From Siphonodentalium dalli (lineage: Eukaryota; Mollusca; Scaphopoda; Gadilida; Siphonodentaliidae): a stretch of DNA of 64,000 nt. The translations under genes and the position numbers were made by a program. Positions 1 to 14,110 of the stretch are shown here, piece after piece. The stretch spans positions 41,018,106 to 41,082,105 of the forward strand of contig CP136063.1 of assembly GCA_032622095.1 (NCBI GenBank), read 5' to 3'. The stretch's first letter is position 1; each line of letters begins with the position of its first letter. Under the pieces are notes generated by a model. The model was not told the DNA's origin. It was given only the letters and a program-made list of their open reading frames with translations, and searched no databases.

Positions 1-185
1 GGGCCTCGTTGACGACATCATGCGTATTTCACCAAATTTCTCCGAACGTCAAATCAGGTGTGTTTCTTTTTTGTCAAAAACATCATATTTCTATGAATAA
101 AAACACCGATTTGACTCGGGAAAATTTTATCTGTACCATTTTACCATTATCTTATAACATATTTCACTGAAAGGTAACTTCTGCA

Positions 186-251
186 AGTGCATTTTACAAC
201 GCTATCGTCTTCGAATTCATTCGAAGACTTTCGCTTTTGTTAAAATGCACT
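186..251. repeat. Imperfect hairpin
   Basis: AGTGCATTTTA near 186 is matched by TAAAATGCACT near 241, and an inner pair GTCTTCGAAT / ATTCGAAGAC closes the stem. It is an isolated fold-back with no gene beside it. The rest of 1-477 shows nothing else that I can assign. Confidence 0.6.
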
Positions 252-477
252 GGTAAAGTAGCATAATTTACCAACGCATCTAATTTTTCTCGTATTATTC
301 TAAGTTCAGTTAGTCCAGCGAAGGGGAGCGCCCTTCGCTTGCCACACTGGCATTAGAATCCGAGAAAAAATCGATACATTGGTAAATTGTGCTCTTTTCT
401 GTCATAAAAATCCCTTCGAAGCGCTCACCTTACTCTTTGGAATCTAACACATCCTCTAGACAGACCCTGGGCCGTCA

Positions 478-890
478 TTCTGGCCCACCCCCCTTCGCTC
501 GATGCCACTCTGGCCCATGGGCCAGAGTGGCATCGAGCGACGGGTTTGGATTTTTGCTGGCCCACCCCCTCGCTCGATGCCACTCTGGCCCATGGGCCAG
601 AGTGGCATCGAGCGACGGGTTTGGATTTTTTCTGGCCCACCCCCTCACTCGATGCCACTCTGGCCCACCCCCTCGCTCGATGCCACTCTGGTCCATGGGC
701 CAGAGTGGCATCGAGCGACGGGTTTGGATTTTTTCTGGACCACCACCTCGCTCGATGCCACTCTGGCCCATGGGCCAGAGTGGCATCGAGTGAGGGGGTG
801 GGCCAAACAAAATCCAAACCCGTCGCTCGATGCCACTCTGGCCCATGGGCCAGAGTGGCATAGAGCGAGGGGGTGGGCCAGAGTGGCAGC
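478..890. repeat. Palindromic minisatellite, five 32-bp palindromes
   Basis: A near-perfect palindrome (ATGCCACTCTGGCCCA followed by its reverse complement) occurs five times, centred near 518, 592, 695, 770 and 845, spaced 74, 103, 75 and 75 bases. Between them are copies of CGAGCGACGGGTTTGGATTT and CCCACCCCCTCGCTC in either orientation. Because the array is its own reverse complement and its period is close to a multiple of three, long open frames appear on both strands; these are artefacts and not genes. The array abuts a T1 remnant at 895. Confidence 0.9.
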
Positions 891-894
891 CAAT

Positions 895-1138
895 ACTACT
901 AACAGTAACCACTGTTGTTCGTTAGCTAAACAACCACACGTTTTGAGACAAGAAATTATTCGAATTACAATCAATATTAATCGATAGAAGCATTTGCGGA
1001 CAGGATTCTTCGATTCATAACTAATTTGTTATACCCCGGTAACTATATAGCACATGTTTACAAAGAGATGAACCATCTTTATACCCCGGTAACTATATAA
1101 TGCATGTACATGTTTACAAAGAGATAAACCATCTTTAA
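895..1138 (-). mobile_element. T1 element, old 5'-end fragment
   Basis: This is a diverged left-hand part of T1 (family defined at 2402). It begins at the internal TAACAGTAACC site and runs to the terminal AACCATCTTTAA. The last ~55 bases (ATACCCCGGTAACTATATA onwards) are present twice in tandem. The closest relative in the window is 36960-37144, which also shares the following flank. Confidence 0.75.
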
Positions 1139-2270
1139 TTTCCGATTAACCATTAGCCATCGTTATGATCAACTCGGGATGACGATAGACAAGCTGTGTT
1201 AATCGTGTTTACGGAAATGAAACACACGTGGATCTACAACCAGGTTGGAAACAACTAAATAAGTAGAATTGTAATTATACACGGTACTAAATAGTTATAA
1301 TTACATCCCTTTTAATTACGAATACGAGTTAAAACATCACGCGCGATTGGCGTATAATATATATGTAGTAAACTGTGGGGTTTCTCTTGTCTGAATGTGA
1401 TCGTGTCAAAACAATGGTGGGATATTGTGGCTGGATTTGAAACAATGGTGGCAAATTGTGGCTGGTTATTAAAGAGTGGTGGTGGTGGGGGAGGGACTGT
1501 GCAAATCTGACTATTTATTGAGAAACTCGTGTCGTTCAGATCAACGAAGCATATAATCTCAAACAGCATTGGCGCGAAATCTCCTGCTCGCTCGTTTAAT
1601 AACCATTTTATCAAAATGTCCACTTATTTTGAGACTTCCCACATATGGAAATTATCGGGACTTGGTGACCCTGAGGCACCCATGAATAGTATGGTCAACT
1701 GCAGACGGTACAACTCAATTTAGTTCTTTCCGTCATCTACAAAATACCGCCATACGTTTCCCGGTGGAGGGACAGGCATCGGATAGAGTGGGGATAAAAT
1801 AACCAAGATTGCTGAAGATTGATGACAAAGAGGTGTTTGAAATAAGTTTTATTTAGCAGTAGCATATGTATGGCACAGCTGGGGGCCGAGGTAGCAGGGA
1901 CCACGTGGTCTCATTTTTGCCCATCGCAAAATGATCTATATAGTTTGCTGGGTATGAAATAATAAATACGAATTGTCCGACAACGCGTCTATCAATTAAC
2001 ATATTTTTTATATTTGGAATTTTGTTCGTATAAAATAACTCCGTGTCGTTTGATAATGGTCCCTGATATTCACGGCTGTCTTTTTATTTGCGTATTTCGC
2101 GTATGTCAGTTATTTTAATCATTGAACATAAGCACATGGTACCCTCCGTGCCTTATCTACTTGATTCGCCCTTTATATTACAATAGATTCAATCAATCAG
2201 AGACATTTTGCGGCTCGCATTCGTTTGGAGCACCACGCTGGATGCTTATATCTAAAAGTTATATTTATAG
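1139..2270. other. Unannotated; contains an empty T1 target site
   Basis: Bases 1145-1202 match 37144-37201; at 1199-1202 the TTAA is uninterrupted, whereas at 37198 the same TTAA carries a T1 end. I see no convincing gene in the rest; short open frames at 1312-1723 have no recognisable domain. Confidence 0.6.
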
Positions 2271-2284
2271 AACCAAGTAGTGTC

Positions 2285-2401
2285 CCATTAATTGAATAAA
2301 ATATATATCGAAATGAAATCAATATTAATTGACAGAATCGTTTCCGGGCAGAGATTTCCAAGTATTATTTCTTACCCAGGAAACTTTCTAAAAAAAAATA
2401 T
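2285..2401 (+). mobile_element. T1-related right-end fragment
   Basis: It resembles the right terminal repeat of T1 (ATCAATATTAATTGACAGAA, then TTTCCGGGCAG) but is an older, diverged subfamily shared with 3469-3601. It directly precedes a full T1 copy. Confidence 0.6.
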
Positions 2402-2929
2402 TTAAAGGTGGATTATCTCTTTGTAAACATTTATTATATAGTTACCGGGGTATAAAATATTAGATTTGAATCGAAGACTCCTGTCCGGAAATGCTTCTGT
2501 CGATTAATATTAATTTTATTTCGAATATTTTCTGGTCTAAAAAGGTGTGTTTGTTCAGCTAACGAACAATAGTGGCTACTGTTAACAGAGACCAGAAATT
2601 ATATTGTGCAATTTTGTCACAAATAAACGTTAATTATACTCATTGTCGCTTATATCTGTGGAAGAAAACAATAGAAACAACCAATCTGTGACATTTGTCA
2701 TTCGTTGCGTAGCTGTAGGAACAGCCCAGTGCTCTATATCGCAATACGGTCTCATCCGAATGGTCGGTTCTAAAAATAGTAACATAAACGGGCCCGATTT
2801 AATATTCGAAATAAAATCGATATTAATTGATAGAAGCTTTTCCGGACATAGGTCTTCAGTTCATATCTATTATTTTATACCCACGCAACTATTTAAAATT
2901 TGTTATTTAAAGAGATAATCCATCTTTAA
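2402..2929 (+). mobile_element. T1 element, full length (reference copy)
   Basis: This 528-bp unit (counting both TTAAs) starts TTAA-AGGTGGATTATCTC and ends GAGATAATCCATCT-TTAA. The ends are long imperfect inverted repeats: the left ~125 bases and the reverse complement of the right ~135 bases align through TAGTTNCNNGGGTATAAAAT, CTGAAGACC/CGAAGACTC, TGTCCGGAAA, CTTCTATC and TTTATTTCGAATATT. There is no transposase, so it is non-autonomous (MITE-like). TTAA targeting is characteristic of the piggyBac superfamily; assignment to it is inference. An 86-codon open frame common to the family is present here from about 2661 to 2918, without an ATG at its usual first codon. It abuts another copy 15 bases away. 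Confidence 0.93.
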
Positions 2930-2944
2930 AAAGATAATCCATCT

Positions 2945-3472
2945 TTAAAGGTGGATTATCTCTTTGTAAACATGTATTATATAGTTACCGGGGTATAAAA
3001 TATTAGATTTGAATCGAAGACTCCTGTCCGGAAATGCTTCTATCGATTAATATTAATTTTATTTCGAATATTTTCTGGTCTAAAAAGGTGTGTTTGTTCA
3101 GCTAACGAACAATAGTGGTTACTGTTAACATAGACCAGAAATTATATTGTGCAATTTTGTCACAAATAAACGTTAATTATACTCATTATCGCTTATATCT
3201 GTGGAACAAAACAATACAAACAACCAATCTGTGACATTTGACATTCGTTGCGTAGCCGTGGGAACAGCCCAGTGCTCTATATCGCAATACGGTCTCATCC
3301 GAATGGTCGGTTCTAAAAATAGTAACATAAATGGGCCCGATTTAATATTCGAAATAAAATCAATATTAATTGATAGAAGCTTGTCCGGACATAGGTCTTC
3401 AGTTCATATCTATTATTTTATACCCACACAACTATTTAAAATTTGTTATTTAAAGAGATAATCCATCTTTAA
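2945..3472 (+). mobile_element. T1 element, full length
   Basis: It is nearly identical to the previous copy and lies in the same orientation, separated by a 15-base right-end scrap. The open frame at 3201-3461 is intact but opens with GTG (CTGTGGAACAA) rather than ATG. Confidence 0.93.
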
Positions 3473-3601
3473 TGATGGATTATCGAAATGAAATCAATAT
3501 TAATTTACAGAATCGTTTCCGGGCAGGGATTTCCAAGTATTATTTCATACCCAGGAAACTTTCTAAGCAAAAAATTATTTAAAAAGATAATCCATCTTTA
3601 A
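3469..3601 (+). mobile_element. Internally deleted T1 relative
   Basis: TTAATGATGGATTATC at the left is joined directly to an old-subfamily right end (GACAGAATCGTTTCCGGGCA-like) and ends AAGATAATCCATCTTTAA. It shares its left TTAA with the end of the preceding copy. Confidence 0.7.
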
Positions 3602-3895
3602 AGTGAGAAGGAACTAATACAAATAATATATCGCTGATATATCAAACTGATAAGAATGCTCTCCAGTGTCTCAATAGGTACTGACACATACGATCCCCAG
3701 TGTGTACTCTGATACACTCTCATATGAAAGGTGGCTTGATAGGTCGTAGCAAATGATTTACCACCCATGTCACATTGTATGGACGGTCGCCTGTGTAGAT
3801 TATCTTACGTGGTATCAGTTGAAACCTCTGGATGAATGATTTAGTATGTCACATATCGCACTGAAACGGACGATCGCCTTATGTTGACGCGTTAA
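3602..3895 (-). pseudogene. Decayed C2H2 zinc-finger remnant
   Basis: Read on the minus strand, scattered finger motifs survive (HTGDRP-like linkers, CD.C.K.F fragments) near 3660-3890, for example the reverse complement of ATGATTTACCACCCATGTCA. Frames are broken everywhere. It looks like a dead copy of the A/B/E type arrays. Confidence 0.6.
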
Positions 3896-4005
3896 CTACC
3901 GCTGAATAGGTCACTCTCACCGGTTTCTGTGATAAAGTTACCAAGGTTCCTGAAATTGTGATAAAGCTACCCAGGTTGGAGAAGAATGTGATAAAGTTAC
4001 CCAGG

Positions 4006-4533
4006 TTAAAGATGGATTATCTCTTTAAATAACAAATTTTAAATAGTTGCGTGGGTATTAAATAATAGATATGAACTGAAGACCTATGTCCGGAAAAGCT
4101 TCTATCAAATAATATTTATTTTATTTCGAATATTAAATCGGGCCCATTTATGTTACTATTTTTAGAACCGACCATTCGGATGAGACCGTATTGCGATATA
4201 GAGCACTGGGCTGTTCCTACGGCTACGCAACGAATGTCAAATGTCACAGATTGGTTGTTTGTACTGTTTTGTTCCACAGATATAAGCGATAATGAGTATA
4301 ATTAACGTTTATTTGTGACAAAATTGCACAATATAATTTCTGGTCTCTGTTAACAGTAACCAATATTGTTCGTTAGCTGAACAAACACACCTTTTTAGAC
4401 CAGAAAATATTCGAAATAAAATTAATATTAATCGATAGAAGCATTTCCGGACAGGAGTTTTCGATTCAACTCTAATATTTTATACCCCGATAACTATATA
4501 ATACATGTTTACAAAGATATAATCCACCTTTAA
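4006..4533 (-). mobile_element. T1 element, full length, minus
   Basis: It is a 528-bp copy with TTAA on both sides. The family open frame is interrupted because a TCA serine codon has become TAA in the right terminal repeat (AAATAAATATT instead of AAATCAATATT on the minus strand). Confidence 0.92.
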
Positions 4534-4545
4534 AGTAAAAAATAA

Positions 4546-4702
4546 TTAAAGATGGATTATCTCTTTAAATAACAAATTTCTCTTTGTAAACATGTATTAT
4601 ATAGTTACCAGGGTATAAAATATTAGATTTGAATCGAAGACTACTGTCCGGAAATGCTTCTATCGATTAATATTAATTTTATTTCGAATATTTTCTGGTC
4701 TA
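4546..4702 (+). mobile_element. Chimeric T1 fragment
   Basis: About 30 bases of a T1 right end (TTAAAGATGGATTATCTC, read outward-in) are fused to a T1 left end from CTCTTTGTAAACATG to TTTTCTGGTCTAA, where homology stops. This is evidence for recombination or template switching between T1 ends. Confidence 0.75.
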
Positions 4703-5519
4703 ATGTGTCGCATTCAACACACATGGAGCAATTTACGTCAAAAATTTACTAGTTTATGCTGCCATATCCTCTGGATATGTGGCTTGAAACCGATAGTTAC
4801 GATTATTTGTATTCGATATGTACTGCATTGTAAATTCTGCATTGATTGTAAACAAAGGACAAATCGCAGAAGAAAACAGTTGCAAACACGGAAACTACAA
4901 GCTGTCAGTACTAGATATGAACGGGGGAAAACAGAGTGTATTACTTATACTGTATGATGACGATAACGTCGATAAGATTTGATAATATACCCAATGCCTT
5001 TGATGAATATTCTCGTATTTTCGCTAGAAAATAACAGAATCACGCTGAAGAATATCAATTTGCAAAATGAAGCTGAAGGATTTCGTCAGTTCTCGATAGA
5101 TCGCGAGATTTCGCTAAAAAAGCACAATTTCATGTCCATTAAATATAGATCAATGATTAGACTGATCGGGAAAGAAGATATACGACGAAAGTACTGTCGA
5201 CCTTATTGCTCTAAAAGGTACATGTAGACTGTCTAGCCATCTATCGTTTAACGAATGGTGCTACTAAACAAAACCACATAATGAGACGCATGTTAATTTA
5301 GCAAAATACGGTATTTCCATTGTTCTTTTATCTACTTGAAAATCGATTGATACGTGATGATTCCTTTTCATGAACGATATAATTACAGTAACACTGTGTT
5401 AATGGAATTCGGTTCGAAATAGATAAGATCCCCCCTATCTTTAGACTACCGGTTCACGATATTTACAGCGGATATACTGACCAACTCCGCATGATGGGAG
5501 ATGATAAACTGGATGTCCA
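4703..5519. other. Unannotated
   Basis: Two short open frames (4703-4957 and 4979-5227, +) have no recognisable domain and I do not claim them as genes. No repeat structure was obvious. Confidence 0.4.
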
Positions 5520-5849
5520 TAATGAGTACAATAGTTTGCGTGTCCCATTCAGGACTTTACCATGATTACAACAGTGTGCATGTCCCAGACTGAATTTCTT
5601 CTATACTCAACTATAGTTTGACTATAGTTCACTGTGTTATATATAATGCCAGTAACATGTTTATTATACGCCAGTTATATAACTACATGTGCGTGGTTTG
5701 TGGCAGTGTTCAATATTTATGTGATCATAAACTGTGGATTCACTTGCCGTTGACATGGTTTTACGATATCTAATCCTTGGTCAAAGTATATGCCTACATG
5801 TTAACTTAAAACCATCTTATTTCTTATTTAGGCCACTACTATGGGGAAA

Positions 5850-7596
<1,747 letters not shown>

Positions 7597-7800
7597 CGCA
7601 CTGATATCGGCGATCGCCTGAGCGGACTCTGTTACATGTCACTATGTCACTGTTCTCGGCGAATGATTTTTCACACATACCTCACAGATCTATAAGGATG
7701 ATTATATGTGTGAATTCAGATTTCACAATCGGGCAAATAGTTTCTCACATATATCGCACTGATATGGCAGGTCACGTGTGGATTGTATCTATGTGCAGTC
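7597..7800 (-). pseudogene. Degenerate 5' fingers of array A
   Basis: The minus strand shows two or three eroded fingers ([13 protein letters not shown] is legible, followed by a stop). Related eroded fingers precede array B at 11520-11850. Confidence 0.65.
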
Positions 7801-8336
7801 ATACCCATAGAGCTTGTGAATAATTGTCCACTTGTATGAGCGAGCACACGCGTGGGGTATTTGTTTCTTCAGATTACTCGAACCAGCGAACGTTTTGGCA
7901 TAAAATAAATCGAACTAGTGAGGATTCTGATTGTCTGAATATTTTTCCATAAACATCTAACTCAAGAGGGCGAACGAGTTCTCAGATTTACTCAGTAAGC
8001 CTCCGTTAAATCTGAAAATGTAACTGTTAACAAGAAACACAGATTTCCTTTATGCAGTTAAAAGCGACAATAGATTGATATCGTACATTAAACATGTGGT
8101 TCCGGGAAATGGATTCGTGTATTGGACGATGATGTGTCAAATTAAATTTCTTCTAATCTAACCATTTGGTTAGGCTGTTTAATAACTACATAATTATGTG
8201 ATATTCATACTACTTGTGCTTCGTCTACTGTGTTAGACACTTATGATATATACCAGAAACTGATTGGTGCCTCAATAGAAGATCACAACATACCTGTTTC
8301 TACAGGGTTCTCCGAAGACAACGGAGGAAGCTACTT
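7801..8336. other. 5' flank of array A
   Basis: It is homologous to 11850-12220 upstream of array B. I see no first exon, splice-donor context or promoter that I could defend. Confidence 0.5.
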
Positions 8337-8361
8337 CAACCAACCAACCAACCAACCAACC
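8337..8361. repeat. (CAAC)n microsatellite
   Basis: CAACCAACCAACCAACCAAC runs inside duplicate 1 and is missing from duplicate 2. Confidence 0.9.
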
Positions 8362-8470
8362 ATAGCGGAAGTGATCCGTTCGACAGTAAACGTAGTTTTA
8401 CAATAGTTAATACTATTATAACAATAACATGATTTTTGAGGGCATTAATTATGGTTTCTTAACGGCCCGA

Positions 8471-8759
8471 AAGTTATCAATATGACAAATAAACTATAGT
8501 TAAACCATGGTTTTAATTTAGTATGGATTCTATGGTATTTGTGCACCATGTTTGGAATTACCATAGTTTTTGTAGTAACTGAAGTTGTTTGTTGCAAGAC
8601 GGTGATGAAAGTAAATAATGCAAAACATTGGTTTACTGGAGTAAAGTTTTGATACACCATACGGATTCTCTAAATCATATTTATTGAACTTGTTAATCCC
8701 CAACCCACCATAGTTTAAATATGATTTCAATATGATAACTAAGGTATTACAATAGCGCA
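8471..8759. other. Junction between the two segmental duplicates
   Basis: This unique sequence has no counterpart in the other duplicate. Short open frames here have no recognisable domain. Confidence 0.5.
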
Positions 8760-8934
8760 CATGTGCATGTCCCATTCAGTGCTTAATCATGATTACAATA
8801 GTTTACATATCCCATTCAGGATTTTATTATGATTACAATAGTTTGACTATAGTTCACTGTGTTATATATAATGCCAGTAACATGTATTATTATACGCCAG
8901 TTATATAACTACATGTGCGTGGTTTGTGGCAGTG

Positions 8935-9462
8935 TTAAAGATGGATTATCTCTTTAAATAACAAATTTTAAATAGTTGTGTGGGTATAAAATAATAGATA
9001 TGAACTGAAGACCTATGTCCGGAAAAGCTTCTATCAATTAATATTGATTTTATTTCGAATATTAAATCGGGCCCATTTATGTTACTATTTTTAGAACCGA
9101 CCATTCGGATGAGACCGTATTGCGATATAGAGCACTGGGCTGTTCCCACGGCTACGCAACGAATGTCAAATGTCACAGATTGGTTGTTTGTATTGTTTTG
9201 TTCCACAGATATAAGCGATAATGAGTATAATTAACGTTTATTTGTGACAAAATTGCACAATATAATTTCTGGTCTATGTTAACAGTAACCACTATTGTTC
9301 GTTAGCTGAACAAACACACCTTTTTAGACCAGAAAATATTCGAAATAAAATTAATATTAATCGATAGAAGCATTTCCGGACAGGAGTCTTCGATTCAAAT
9401 CTAATATTTTATACCCCGGTAACTATATAATACATGTTTACAAAGAGATAATCCACCTTTAA
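8935..9462 (-). mobile_element. T1 element, full length, in duplicate 2 only
   Basis: The 528-bp copy has TTAA on both sides and an intact family open frame at 8946-9206. Its absence from duplicate 1 shows that it inserted after (or was lost since) the duplication. Confidence 0.94.
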
Positions 9463-9589
9463 ATATTTGTGATCATAAACTGTGGATTCACTTGCCGTTG
9501 ACATGGTTTTACGATATCTAATGTCAACGGTCAAAATATATGCCTACATGGTAAATTAAAACCATCTTATTTCTGATTTCGGCCACTAC

Positions 9590-10003
9590 TATGGGGAAAT
9601 GATTTATTACGCACATCGCACTGGTACGAATGATCACCTAAGTAGATTCTCATATGTGTCTTGAGACTAGTCTGGACGAATGATTCATCACACACATCAC
9701 ACTGATACGGTCGCTCACCTGTGTGAATTCATATTTGTGCTATGAGATGAGATCTCTTGATGACACGGTGTGGATTTTCTAATGTATTATAAGACGATGT
9801 TTCAGGGCGAACGATTTACCAAAAATATCGTACTGATACGGACACTCTTCGGTGTGGATTCTCTTATGTGTCATTAGGTTACCGCTCTGCACGAATGATT
9901 TTTCACATACTTCGCACTGATACGGACACTCTCTGGTGTGGATTCTCTTATGTGTCATTAGGTTACCGCTCTGCGCGAATTATTTTTCACACACATCACA
10001 CTT
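9590..10003 (-). pseudogene. 3' fingers beyond the stop of array B
   Basis: About five C2H2 repeats continue after the TAA that ends array B. They include the shared nonsense TAA at 9980-9982 and further drift, as in 5850-6324. Confidence 0.7.
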
Positions 10004-11860
<1,857 letters not shown>

Positions 11861-12277
11861 AGTCATATCCACAGAGCTTGTGAATAATTGTCCACGGGTA
11901 TGAGCGCGCACACGCGTGGAGTATTTGTTTCTTCAGATTACTCGAACCAGCGAACGTTTTTTTTTTTTTGGCATAAATTAAATCGAACTAGTGAGGATTC
12001 TGATTGTCGGAATATTTTTGCATAAACATCTAACTCAAGAGAGCGAGCGAGTTCTCAGATTTACTCAGTGTATATGCAAATAAACCCTCCGTTAAAATGT
12101 AACTGTTAACAAGAAACACAGATTTCCTTTGTGCCGTTAAACGCGACAATAGATTGATATCGGTACATTAAACATGTGGTTCCGGGAAATGGATCCGTGT
12201 ATTGGACGATGATGTGAACATAGCGGAAGTGATCCGTTCGACAGTAACCGTTGTTTTACAATAGTTACTATTATAAC

Positions 12278-12458
12278 AATAACATGATTTTTGAGGGCAT
12301 TATGGTTTCTTAACGGCCCGATAGGAATGATTAACAGCCAGAGGGCCTATAAGCTGCCCGAGACGAAGTCGAGAGCCGCTAATAGGCACGAGGGCTGTTA
12401 ATCATTCCGGGAGGGCCGTTAAGAAACCATAATGCCCGAAAAATATCATGTTATTACT
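12278..12458. repeat. Large palindrome at the edge of duplicate 2
   Basis: Two ~60-base arms (AACATGATTTTTGAGGGCAT..GGCTGTTAATC type sequence) face each other around a ~55-base spacer containing CCCGAGACGAAGTCGAGAG. The arms are about 90 percent identical by eye. Only the left arm is present at 8421-8473, so the duplication breakpoint lies in or next to this palindrome. Confidence 0.85.
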
Positions 12459-12944
12459 ATTATTTCCACACACTATCATTATGTAAGTTTCGTACCCCGG
12501 CAAGTTTCGGTCAAACTTCTGCATAAAATTTTCTCAACAGGTCATTTAGACTATCTGTTGATATCGACGAGAAATCTCAACTTGTGCTTATTTTTCAAGC
12601 CAGTCTTCGAAGCGTCTCACTCCGTAAATTGTCGATCGAGATGCATGTGTTATCCGGTCTAGCACTATTTTCAAGAAAATTTAGTTGATTTTCGTCTAAT
12701 TCACTGGATTGAGAATTTTTTTTAATTTACACAAATACGCATGGATCGTCTGGTTTGTGTGCGAACAATTATCACGTGATCAAAACAAAAATCATGTGAC
12801 CAAAATACATCGAAATTAGGCAAAATATCACCGGCATCTGAGACCAAATAGCTTACGACTTTACATTTGCTTATCACTGATATCAGTATTCTTGCTATTA
12901 CCATGATATACGCAACCTCTTTTGTTATGTTAAATTGTTATCTA
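12459..12944. other. Unannotated, repeat flank
   Basis: No gene was recognised. The final ~33 bases (AACCTCTTTTGTTATGTTAA) recur at 16464-16489 directly before another Helitron-like start. Confidence 0.5.
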
Positions 12945-13505
12945 TCTCATATATATTTTGAAGACCTCTGTCTGTTTGTTTGTCTGTCTGTCTGTATGTT
13001 TGTCTGTATGTTTGTCATTAATACAAATCTACGATTCTCGACCGATCGGGACGAAACTTGGTACGTGTGTGTAGTTTGACCAGGCGGTGGACGTTGTCGT
13101 ATTGGCGAGCCCGTGCAACGCATGCGCAGACGAGATCTCGGAAACGGATGGAGCTATCGACTTGAAATTTGGTATGTGAATGTATCTTGCCCTGGATACG
13201 AATTTTATCGGGTCGCCGAGCCCGTGCGACGCCAGCTTCGCGCATGCGCAGACGAGATCTCGGAAACGGGTGGAGCTATCGACTTGAAATTTGCTATGTG
13301 AATGTATCTTGCCCCGGTTACGAATTTTATCGGGTCGCCGAGCCCGTGCGACGCCAGCTTCGCGCAGACCATATCTCGAAAACGGGTGGAGCTATCGACT
13401 TGAAATTTGGTTTTTGAATAGCCCGGACAACGTCGGGCTGGGTAGAGCTATCGACTTGAAATTTGGTTTTTGAATAGCCCGGACAACGTCGGGCTCATCG
13501 GCTAG
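12945..13505 (+). mobile_element. Helitron-like non-autonomous element H1
   Basis: It begins A|TCTCATATATATTTTGAAGA and ends with a GC-rich hairpin (AGCCCGGACAACGTCGGGCT) seven bases before CTAG|T. A 5' TC, a 3' hairpin and CTRR, with insertion between A and T, are hallmarks of Helitrons. Inside are a TCTG/TTTG-rich microsatellite and three ~121-bp tandem units (GAGCCCGTGCGACGCCAGCT ... GGATACGAATTTTATCGGG). There is no Rep/helicase. Open frames in these units are repeat-derived. Confidence 0.72.
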
Positions 13506-13908
13506 TCTCATATATATTTTGAAGACCTCTGTCTGTATGTTTGTCTGTATGTTTGTCTGTATGTTTGTCTGTATGTTTGTCATTTATACAAATCTACGTT
13601 TCTCGACCGATCGGGACGAAACTTGGTACGTGTGTGTAGTTTGACCAGGCGGTGGTCGTTATCGTATTGGCGAGCCCGTGCGGCGCCGCTTCGCGCATGC
13701 GCAGACGAGATCTCGGAAACGGGTGGAGCTATCGACTTGAAATTTGCTATGTTAATGTATCTTGCCCCGGATACGAATTTTATCGGGTCGCCGAGCCCGT
13801 GCGACGCCAGCTTCGCGCATGCGCAGACCAGATCTCGGAAACGGGTGGAGCTATCGACTTGAAATTTGGGTTTTGAATAGCCCGGACAACGTCGGGCTCA
13901 TCGGCTAG
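13506..13908 (+). mobile_element. Helitron-like element H2, head-to-tail with H1
   Basis: It starts at the base following the CTAG of H1 with the same TCTCATATATATTTTGAAGA and ends with the same hairpin plus CTAG. It has two ~121-bp internal units. Head-to-tail tandem copies with no host sequence between them fit rolling-circle replication. Confidence 0.72.
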
Positions 13909-14110
13909 TACTATATATTTTGAGACTTCGTATATATATATGTGTGTGTGTACTTCATAGAATCCAAAACGCGTGTACAGATTGAGATCAAATTTCGTAT
14001 GTAAGTGTAAAATCCCACCGACACCGCCGTAGTCGTGTTTTCGAGAAGCTCTGAGCACCCATTATCCACTCCCAAATCACCGCAAAGGCACGGCGGGGGT
14101 TAATCGCGTT
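13909..14110 (+). mobile_element. Helitron-like type 2 start fragment
   Basis: It opens TACTATATATTTTGAGACTTC followed by a TG-rich run and ACTTCATAGAATCCAAAACG, which is also seen at 15475 and 16490. It appears truncated after about CGGCGGGGGTTAA. Confidence 0.5.

Noticed and set aside
389-987. Overlapping open frames on both strands of the palindromic array
   Set aside because: The array is its own reverse complement with near-codon periodicity; the frames are a by-product.
2643-2918. Counting each 86-codon T1 frame as a gene
   Set aside because: Most copies lack an ATG at the first codon and a third of the frame is terminal repeat; kept as a finding to test instead.
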